Of a DNA stretch of 64,000 nucleotides, positions 58,292 through 64,000 are shown piece after piece. The stretch lies in assembly GCA_045532055.1 (NCBI GenBank), contig JAZSFF010000007.1, forward strand, positions 10,535 to 74,534. The letters run 5' to 3'. The notes below the pieces were generated by a model. That model was not told where the DNA came from and made no database searches. It saw only the letters and a list, made by a program, of their open reading frames with translations. The position numbers and the translations under genes are program-made. The DNA is from SIG440 sp045532055. Lineage in GTDB: Bacteria > Bacillota > Clostridia > Monoglobales > Monoglobaceae. Position 1 is the stretch's first letter. Each line of letters begins with the position of its first letter.

Positions 58292-59725
58292 GTGAAAAAA
58301 ATGTTGCCTGGAGATAGGAAAAAGTGGATAGAAAGAGGAAAGTCACTTCTGCTGATTTTTCTTGCAATCTGCTGTTTTGGTCTTTTATATTCGGTGCTTG
58401 ATCTTTACAGGGGTCAGGTTTCCATTGGTACGGTATTTTGGGGACCGGAAAATTCTCCTGTGGATAGTCAGGCAGAAACCCTATCCTCGCAGAATGTTGT
58501 CAGTACATTTTGGAAATGGTCAGAACCTGATGTTATAATGACAAATTGTGCGGGAAATCGTGATTTGATTTTGAAGGATAATGTGGAATACGGGAAGGTG
58601 GTTGAATCCATCAATATGATTATGCGGGAGGCATATTCTCAAAAGGAGACAGCCTTTGAAAAGGTGACGGCTCAACAGTGGGAAAATGCACTTGGGGGAA
58701 ATTCCGTATATGTCAGGTATCCAAGTGTACGCCCGGTGAATTTTGATTTACAGTTCTATGAAACAAAGGAAACAGCTTTTTTAAAGAACGTAACTGCATA
58801 TAGTGAAACGGTTTTTATGCCTAATGTGTCTTCGGAGAGAGGTGTTTCAGTTTTTATCCGAGATGAAGTGTCAGGGGAACATGTAAAAATTATCACAGAT
58901 ACAGAGGCTACGGTCTTAAAAAACATAATACGCAACACACCTGACAACCAAACAAGTTCCTTTTCGTTTGCGTATGAGAATAAAAGTCCAAATATAGGGG
59001 GTGTATCCCTTGACGAGATGATTATAATTCCCCCAAGTGGACAAAGCATCAGTGCAGTAGTTGTTAAAGTGCCAAGAGTATATCAGGGTGGGATAAACTT
59101 TACACGAACCACAGAATTTGCCACAGGGCTGATTAATTTATTTGGATACAATCCCAACACCATACGTCAGTATGCAAACAGTGATGGTGCCATTATGTTT
59201 GTAGGTGAGACGGGAAGTTTGAGTGTTCATCCACAGGGCAAAATAGAGTATAAGGCTTTGGGCGAGAATGAGGGGGTTTCCCTGGGTCAGAGCGGACAGA
59301 TGGGAACAGGTGCATATTCTGTCGTTTCAGGACTTTCTGCACTCGTTGAGAGAGTGTTTACCCTTTGTGGTGTGAATGACGAAAAACACAATGCGGATTT
59401 AAAGATTACTGCTTTTCCGGATATATTGAAGGAACAGATGGTGTTTAAATTTGATTATTTTGTTGACGGGCATAGGGTGGTAATTGATGAAGACAGTGCA
59501 GTCAGGGCGGTAGTTAAAAATGGAGTTCTTACCGAACTTAAAATCTGGGTCAAGGCTATAGAAAAAACCGAAGAAATGAACCAGTGCGAAGAGATTTTTA
59601 CAGCGATGAATACTTTCTGTGAGCAAAACCCCAAATGTCGGGTTATAAAAGATGGGCGTTTGATTTACAAACCCACTGAAGATGAAAAAGAAACATATGC
59701 ATTCTGGGAAATTCGGGGGGAATAG
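58292..59725 (+). CDS. yycH: YycH-like regulatory membrane protein
   Basis: A 477-residue protein with one N-terminal membrane segment (LLLIFLAICCFGLLYSVLDL) and a large extracytoplasmic part containing GETGSLSVHPQGKIEYKA, resembling YycH. In Bacillus YycH and YycI hold the WalK sensor kinase in check. The start is GTG 58292 after AAAGGGGTGGGG. It ends 3 bases before the yycI-like gene. Identification leans on the YycI partner and size; walR, walK and yycJ are not in the window. Confidence 0.6.
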   Translation: MKKMLPGDRKKWIERGKSLLLIFLAICCFGLLYSVLDLYRGQVSIGTVFWGPENSPVDSQAETLSSQNVVSTFWKWSEPDVIMTNCAGNRDLILKDNVEYGKVVESINMIMREAYSQKETAFEKVTAQQWENALGGNSVYVRYPSVRPVNFDLQFYETKETAFLKNVTAYSETVFMPNVSSERGVSVFIRDEVSGEHVKIITDTEATVLKNIIRNTPDNQTSSFSFAYENKSPNIGGVSLDEMIIIPPSGQSISAVVVKVPRVYQGGINFTRTTEFATGLINLFGYNPNTIRQYANSDGAIMFVGETGSLSVHPQGKIEYKALGENEGVSLGQSGQMGTGAYSVVSGLSALVERVFTLCGVNDEKHNADLKITAFPDILKEQMVFKFDYFVDGHRVVIDEDSAVRAVVKNGVLTELKIWVKAIEKTEEMNQCEEIFTAMNTFCEQNPKCRVIKDGRLIYKPTEDEKETYAFWEIRGE

Positions 59726-59728
59726 GTT

Positions 59729-60571
59729 ATGGATTTAAGACGACTTAAAACGATTTTTATATTTGTTCTGATAACCATTAATATCATGCTCGTGATTGTT
59801 CTCAACAGTGCAAAAAGCTATGAACGTGAAGAAAAAAAGGTTATGGCGGAGAACCTCTCAGGCGTTCTTGCCAAAAGTATGATATATCTTCCTCAGGAAT
59901 TAGAGATACCTGAAACTCCGGATATATATAACTTCTATATAGAGAAGATGTTTGGCAGCAGTAGAGAAATGATAGCTAAATTTCTTGGAGAAGACTATGA
60001 AAGAGAAAATGATGGGGAGTATATAAGTTCTACAGGACGATTGTTTGTTGATGGTGATGAGTTTAAGTATTTCAATTATAACCCGTCAGGCTCGGTTACA
60101 GATTTTTCACAGGAGAATATAGAAAAGCTGTGTCGCAATGAAATGGAGAACCTTGGGATTATGCCAGATGTATATCAGTTCAATGGACTTAATTTTGTAG
60201 AGGATGGTACAAGGGCAATTTTTACAGTAAAGCATAATGACGCTGAATTTTTTGATGCATACATTTCTTTTGACTTATCTGGAGATGGAATATTCTCGGT
60301 TGCGGGGAAAAATCTCATTTCTGATTTTTCGGTTTCAGGTGGCACAGTGCCGTATTTCAGTGTTGTGAGTGTGCTTGCGGATATAACAAAAAGTGAAAAG
60401 CTGGAGAAAAACAGGGCACACACCATTGTGAGTATAAGACCCGGATATTATATAGGCAAGGGTGCAGAAAGTTACCGCAATATACTCGCTATTCCGGTGT
60501 GGCAGGTGGCTACTGATACGGGGATTATCCTTCATTATGATGCTCGAAACGGTCAGGAAGTTAAAGAATAA
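59729..60571 (+). CDS. yycI: YycI-like regulatory membrane protein
   Basis: A 280-residue bitopic protein starting MDLRRLKTIFIFVLITINI, closely like the start of Bacillus YycI (MDWSxxKTIFI...), with the C-terminal LAIPVWQVATDTGIILHYDA that recalls the YycI end (PVWxV...G..YY.NA). It follows the yycH-like gene by 3 bases. Predicted to sit beside YycH in the membrane and tune WalK. Confidence 0.65.
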   Translation: MDLRRLKTIFIFVLITINIMLVIVLNSAKSYEREEKKVMAENLSGVLAKSMIYLPQELEIPETPDIYNFYIEKMFGSSREMIAKFLGEDYERENDGEYISSTGRLFVDGDEFKYFNYNPSGSVTDFSQENIEKLCRNEMENLGIMPDVYQFNGLNFVEDGTRAIFTVKHNDAEFFDAYISFDLSGDGIFSVAGKNLISDFSVSGGTVPYFSVVSVLADITKSEKLEKNRAHTIVSIRPGYYIGKGAESYRNILAIPVWQVATDTGIILHYDARNGQEVKE

Positions 60572-60594
60572 AACGGAGGCAATGCCTCCGTTTA
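60571..60594. terminator. Terminator after yycI
   Basis: AAACGGAGGCA/TGCCTCCGTTT stem; T tract weak on the plus strand. Also at the end of the minus-strand small ORF. Confidence 0.7.
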
Positions 60595-60738
60595 TGTCTT
60601 TTTCTTTTTGCTTTTGGCTTGCTTTGCGGTATCACGATATGATGGAGTGTTTAATGGTTTTGAAATTTCCATATCAGGATCGGGCATATTGGTATATTCG
60701 GCGTTGCAGGTTTTGTTGTTTTGTGATACAAACTTCAC
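60592..60738 (-). CDS. Possible small basic protein
   Basis: A 48-codon frame with GTG start at 60738 and AAGGCGG 7 bases upstream, ending at a hairpin. The product is hydrophilic with a Lys-rich end (AKQAKSKKKKT) and PDPDMEISKPLNTPSYRD in the middle; no family recognised. A longer version from ATG 60801 would overlap the site. It may be a small spore or nucleic-acid-binding protein, or chance. Confidence 0.4.
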   Translation of the reverse strand: MKFVSQNNKTCNAEYTNMPDPDMEISKPLNTPSYRDTAKQAKSKKKKT

Positions 60739-60808
60739 AGTTTCACCGCCTTTCGGATTTGTGGTGGGACGTAATTGTAAAAAAATTTCTTGTATATACA
60801 TATTATGG

Positions 60809-60837
60809 TTGATTTTATTAAAAATATTCTGTATAAT
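60809..60837 (+). promoter_or_regulatory. Promoter of asnS
   Basis: TTGATT at 60809-60814, 17-base spacer, TATAAT at 60832-60837, about 40 bases before the asnS ATG. No T-box leader fits in the space. Confidence 0.75.
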
Positions 60838-60878
60838 ATATAATGTTATGGATTTATAAGATTAAGGATGGTTGCACA

Positions 60879-62261
60879 ATGAAGATTAAAGAAGTATTTT
60901 TGAAATCAAATGAACTGGGAGGACAGTCGGTAGCAGTCAACGGCTGGGTAAGAACTTTGCGTGCGTCAAAGAGCTTTGGGTTTGTTGAACTCAATGACGG
61001 GTCTTTCTTTAAAAATATTCAGGTTGTGATTGAGGAGGAAAAGCTTGACAACTTTGCAGAGCTTTGCAAACTCAATGTGGGTGCATCTATGCGTGTTGAG
61101 GGCGAGTTGGTTCTTACCCCTGATGCAAAACAGCCTTTTGAAATCAAGGCAACAAAGGTGATGGTTGAGGGCGAAAGCACACCGGATTACCCTTTGCAGA
61201 AAAAACGTCATTCCTTTGAATATCTGAGAACAATCCCGCACCTCAGGGCAAGGACAAATACATTTTCTGCGGTTTTTCGTGTTCGTTCTGTGATTGCATA
61301 TGCAATCCACAAATTCTTTAATGACCGTGGCTTTGTATATGTTCACACACCTCTTATCACAGGCAGTGACTGCGAGGGGGCAGGTGAGATGTTCAGGGTT
61401 ACAACTCTTGATATGGAAAATCTGCCCAGGACAGAGGACGGAAAGATTGATTATTCTCAGGATTTCTTCAGCAGAGAAACTTCTCTTACCGTAAGCGGAC
61501 AGCTTGAGGGCGAGACTTTCTCCATGGCATTTGGTGACATTTATACCTTTGGTCCTACTTTCCGTGCTGAGAATTCAAATACAACACGTCATGCGGCGGA
61601 ATTCTGGATGATTGAGCCGGAGATTGCCTTTGCAGATCTTGCTGATGATATGAAACTGGCTGAGGATATGCTCAAGTTCGTCATCAGATATGTACTGGAC
61701 AATGCACCTGAAGAAATGGCTTTCTTCAATAACTTTGTAGACAAGGGTCTTATTGAAAGACTCAATAATATATTAGAAAACGAGTTTGGGCATGTTACCT
61801 ATACCGAGGCTGTGGAGATTCTTAAAAACAGCGGCAAGGATTTTGAATATCCCGTTGAATGGGGAATCGACCTCCAGACAGAACATGAACGTTATCTCAC
61901 CGAAGAAGTGTTTAAAAAACCTGTCTTTGTTACAGATTATCCCAAGGAAATCAAAGCATTCTATATGCGTCTTAATGATGATGGCAAGACCGTTGCTGCT
62001 ATGGACTGTCTTGTCCCCGGAATTGGTGAAATCATCGGCGGCAGCCAAAGAGAAGAACGCATGGACGTTCTGCTCAACCGTATGGCAGAAGTTGGACTTG
62101 ACACAGAGGATTATGGACACTATCTTGATCTTCGCAGGTACGGCGGAACCAAACATGCAGGATTTGGACTTGGCTTTGAGAGGGCGGTTATGTACCTTAC
62201 CGGAATGGGCAACATTCGTGATGTTCTGCCCTACCCAAGAACAGTAAATAATCTTGGTTAA
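60879..62261 (+). CDS. asnS: Asparaginyl-tRNA synthetase
   Basis: A class II synthetase that charges tRNA-Asn. The 460 residues have the N-terminal OB fold (VAVNGWVRTLRASKSFGFVEL), motif 2 (FRAENSNTTRHAAEFWMIEPE) and motif 3 (GFGLGFERAVMYLTGMGNIRDV), and PHLRARTNTF before motif 1. The ATG at 60879 has AAGGATGG in front; an upstream ATG at 60843 falls within the promoter leader and is not favoured. Confidence 0.96.
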   Translation: MKIKEVFLKSNELGGQSVAVNGWVRTLRASKSFGFVELNDGSFFKNIQVVIEEEKLDNFAELCKLNVGASMRVEGELVLTPDAKQPFEIKATKVMVEGESTPDYPLQKKRHSFEYLRTIPHLRARTNTFSAVFRVRSVIAYAIHKFFNDRGFVYVHTPLITGSDCEGAGEMFRVTTLDMENLPRTEDGKIDYSQDFFSRETSLTVSGQLEGETFSMAFGDIYTFGPTFRAENSNTTRHAAEFWMIEPEIAFADLADDMKLAEDMLKFVIRYVLDNAPEEMAFFNNFVDKGLIERLNNILENEFGHVTYTEAVEILKNSGKDFEYPVEWGIDLQTEHERYLTEEVFKKPVFVTDYPKEIKAFYMRLNDDGKTVAAMDCLVPGIGEIIGGSQREERMDVLLNRMAEVGLDTEDYGHYLDLRRYGGTKHAGFGLGFERAVMYLTGMGNIRDVLPYPRTVNNLG

Positions 62262-62286
62262 ATAATGAGTTTAAGAGGGTGAATAT

Positions 62287-63024
62287 ATGGGATTGGCGGC
62301 ATTATTGACTTTTTTGGTTTTGGTTGTGCTTGTGATTGCAAGACGAGGAGAACTTGTTGCGGTTTTTGCCAGAAGAAAATACGGCAAGGGTGACATAGAT
62401 GGTGCAATCAGATTGTTTGCCATTGCCAACCGCATTGGAAAGTTGGGCAGTGCAAGCTTGATGTATTATGGATATCTTTTGCTTCGTGACGGGCAACTTG
62501 ACTTTGCAAAGGAAATTCTGACACATGCATCTTTGGCTGCGACGAAACCGGAATTGAAAAAGAGGGTAAAATCCCTCCTTGCGGTGGCTGAATGGAAGAG
62601 TGGCAATCTGCCCATGGCTATTGAAATGACAGAGGAGGCTATGGTTGATTTCAAGACTACAAATCTCTATCAGAATCTTGGATTGATGTATGTGTTAAGC
62701 GGAAATGCCAGACGTGCCCTTGAATTCAACAAGGAGGCATATGAATATAATTCAGACGATTTGATAATAATGGATAATCTTGCTGAGGCATATGCATTGT
62801 ATGGAGATATTGAAAAGGCATCAGAGATTTACGAAAAACTCCTTGAAAAAGAGCCCCATTTCCCTGAACCATATTATGGATATGGACAGTTGCTTTTGAA
62901 AAATGGTCAGAAAGAACGAGGAATAGAACTTATAGAAAAGTCCCTTGACAAAAAGTTTACATTCCTCAGCGTTTTACAAAAAGACCAGATTGAAAAAATG
63001 CTGGAAGATGCAAAAAAAGAATAA
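62287..63024 (+). CDS. Tetratricopeptide repeat protein, membrane-anchored
   Basis: A 245-residue protein with an N-terminal membrane segment (LAALLTFLVLVVLVIA) and about five TPR-like helix pairs (e.g. MYYGYLLLRDGQLDFAKEIL, NLAEAYALYGDIEKASEIYE, YGYGQLLLKNGQKERGIELI). TPRs mediate protein contacts; the partner is unknown. AGAGGGTGA precedes the ATG. It is 25 bases after asnS, probably co-transcribed, with a terminator behind. Confidence 0.85.
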   Translation: MGLAALLTFLVLVVLVIARRGELVAVFARRKYGKGDIDGAIRLFAIANRIGKLGSASLMYYGYLLLRDGQLDFAKEILTHASLAATKPELKKRVKSLLAVAEWKSGNLPMAIEMTEEAMVDFKTTNLYQNLGLMYVLSGNARRALEFNKEAYEYNSDDLIIMDNLAEAYALYGDIEKASEIYEKLLEKEPHFPEPYYGYGQLLLKNGQKERGIELIEKSLDKKFTFLSVLQKDQIEKMLEDAKKE

Positions 63025-63025
63025 T

Positions 63026-63059
63026 AAAAAAGACTTCGTTTCAAAACGAAGTCTTTTTT
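63026..63059 (+). terminator. Terminator of asnS-TPR
   Basis: AAAAGACTTCGTTT/AAACGAAGTCTTTT stem and T6 tract; the A-rich side may also serve trxA on the minus strand. Confidence 0.9.
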
Positions 63060-63086
63060 AAGGTATCTGGTCAAGGAAATCATACA

Positions 63087-63401
63087 TTAGACACCCAGGA
63101 AGTTCATAAGCTCTCCTGCTGAAAGAGCACCCACACGGCGGTCAGCCTCCACGCCGTTTTTAAACAGTATGAGAGTAGGAATTGATGCAACGCGGTATTC
63201 TGCTGCAATTTCTTCTGCCTCGTCAATGTTGATTTTGGCAAGCACTGCAGCATCGCCAATGCGCTCGGATACCTTTTCTAAGATTGGGGCAAACATTTTG
63301 CAGGGCATACACCATTCTGCAAAAAAGTCCACAAGAACTGGTTTTTGTGTATTTGCGATAGTTTCTTTAAAACTGTTTGAATTCAAATGTAATACGCTCA
63401 T
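63087..63401 (-). CDS. trxA: Thioredoxin
   Basis: A 104-residue thioredoxin with VDFFAEWCMPCKMFAPIL and the cis-Pro loop in VASIPTLILFKNG. The redox site is WCMPC rather than the usual WCGPC, which may shift redox potential or partner choice. Ends GALSAGELMNFL. The start is ATG at 63401, preceded by AAGGAG. No thioredoxin reductase is adjacent. Confidence 0.93.
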   Translation of the reverse strand: MSVLHLNSNSFKETIANTQKPVLVDFFAEWCMPCKMFAPILEKVSERIGDAAVLAKINIDEAEEIAAEYRVASIPTLILFKNGVEADRRVGALSAGELMNFLGV

Positions 63402-63456
63402 AATTTTTCTCCTTATGTTTTTTTATTTAGTATTTTCGCAATGTGAAAAAGCTATT

Positions 63457-64000
63457 CTAAATTTCTATTTCCAAAGATACGGGACAATGGTCTGAGCCAA
63501 AAACGTCAGTATGGATGCCGGCGTCTTTTATTTTATCTTTAATTCTGTCCGAGGTTAAAAAATAATCTATACGCCATCCGGCATTTTTTTCGCGAGCCTT
63601 GAAACGATAGCTCCACCATGAATATATACTCTCAGTATCAGGGTAAAGGTGACGAAAACTGTCACAGAAACCGGAATCCAGAAAAACAGTCATTTTTTCA
63701 CGTTCTTCGTCGGTAAAACCTGCATTGCGCCGGTTTGTTTTTGGGTTTTTCAGGTCGATTTCTTTATGTGCTACGTTCAAATCACCGCAAAGAATAACGG
63801 GTTTTATTTTGTCAAGATTCAGGATATACTGTCTGAAATCATCTTCCCATTCCATGCGGTAGCTGAGCCGTGCCAATTCGTTTTGTGAATTTGGAGTATA
63901 ACAGGTCACAAAGTAAAAATCCTGAAACTCCAGGGTTATAACTCTGCCCTCATGGTCGTGATGGTCAATCCCTATACCCAAAGATACAGAAAGAGGTTCT
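63457..64000 (-). CDS. xth: Exodeoxyribonuclease III, C-terminal part
   Basis: The gene runs off the right edge, so its 5' end is missing; 181 codons are visible. They include YTPNSQNELARLSYRMEWEDDF, ILCGDLNVAHKEIDLKNPK with catalytic Asp and Asn, AGFTDEERE, IYSWWSYRFKAREKNAGWRIDYF and the terminal GSDHCPVSLEIEI, all typical of ExoIII/ExoA, the AP endonuclease of base excision repair. The stop is at 63457. Confidence 0.95.
   Translation of the reverse strand, partial: EPLSVSLGIGIDHHDHEGRVITLEFQDFYFVTCYTPNSQNELARLSYRMEWEDDFRQYILNLDKIKPVILCGDLNVAHKEIDLKNPKTNRRNAGFTDEEREKMTVFLDSGFCDSFRHLYPDTESIYSWWSYRFKAREKNAGWRIDYFLTSDRIKDKIKDAGIHTDVFGSDHCPVSLEIEI

Noticed and set aside
60600..60878. T-box leader for asnS
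   Set aside because: The promoter at 60809-60837 leaves only about 40 bases before the ATG and no AGGGTGG-type T-box sequence is present.
1..64000. Mobile elements, prophage and CRISPR arrays
   Set aside because: I looked for transposase or integrase genes, regularly spaced direct repeats and phage structural genes and found none; repeats present are short palindromic intergenic segments.

Overview
The window looks like chromosome of an endospore-forming member of the Clostridia (low-GC Firmicutes). Evidence: spc and alpha ribosomal operons of Gram-positive type with a KOW/L14e-like gene between map and infA, zinc-type Adk and S4, SpoIIIE, SpoIID, YabP/YabQ, a PdaB-like deacetylase, a gerA-type germination operon, SLH-domain surface proteins, many AGGAGG-type ribosome binding sites, and TTG/GTG start codons. 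I see no transposase, prophage or CRISPR array; it reads as a core chromosomal segment.

Layout. 1-7.2 kb: end of the spc operon (rplO, secY, adk, map, KOW protein, infA) and the alpha operon (rpmJ, rpsM, rpsK, rpsD, rpoA, rplQ). 7.3-12.5 kb: HAD phosphatase, uppP, spoIIIE, HU, TSCPD protein. 12.6-17.8 kb: a str operon (L7Ae-like, rpsL, rpsG, fusA, tuf) without rpoBC upstream and without rpsJ downstream, with two diverged copies of a palindromic intergenic repeat between rpsG and fusA. 18-25.7 kb: rnhA, nifS-iscU-mnmA (sulfur transfer), pcrA, a methyltransferase, cspA, hslO. 25.7-31.1 kb (minus): membrane/glycosyltransferase pair, SpoVB-like flippase behind a strong hairpin, a cytidylate-kinase-like protein, spoIID. 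31.2-34.4 kb: rpsF-ssb-rpsR with a probable S6:S18 leader, lrgAB, a SLOG protein. 34.6-39.7 kb: two divergent SLH surface proteins. 39.8-43.9 kb (minus): tRNA-Gly, folC and folT under a tetrahydrofolate riboswitch, a coiled-coil protein, coaD, rsmD and a 6S RNA gene. 44-48.7 kb: mecA, yabP-yabQ-divIC-yabR-like, nfeD-SPFH pair, yebC. 48.8-57.5 kb: pdaB-like, gerA-gerB-gerC plus a previously overlooked small membrane ORF (candidate D subunit), a VanW/G5 protein, an amidase, a TIM-barrel protein. 57.6-64 kb: a promoter with three WalR-type boxes in front of a secreted protein and yycH-yycI-like genes (no walRK nearby), then asnS, a TPR protein, thioredoxin and exonuclease III (cut by the window end).

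The most rewarding items are regulatory or small: the THF riboswitch on folT-folC, the minus-strand 6S RNA with its own promoter and terminator, the 58-residue ORF coupled to gerC, the WalR-like triple box ahead of yycHI, the spoVB attenuator-like hairpin, and the compensatory-mutation palindromic repeat inside the str operon. All functional calls rest on motif and context recognition by eye; no database search or folding calculation was run.
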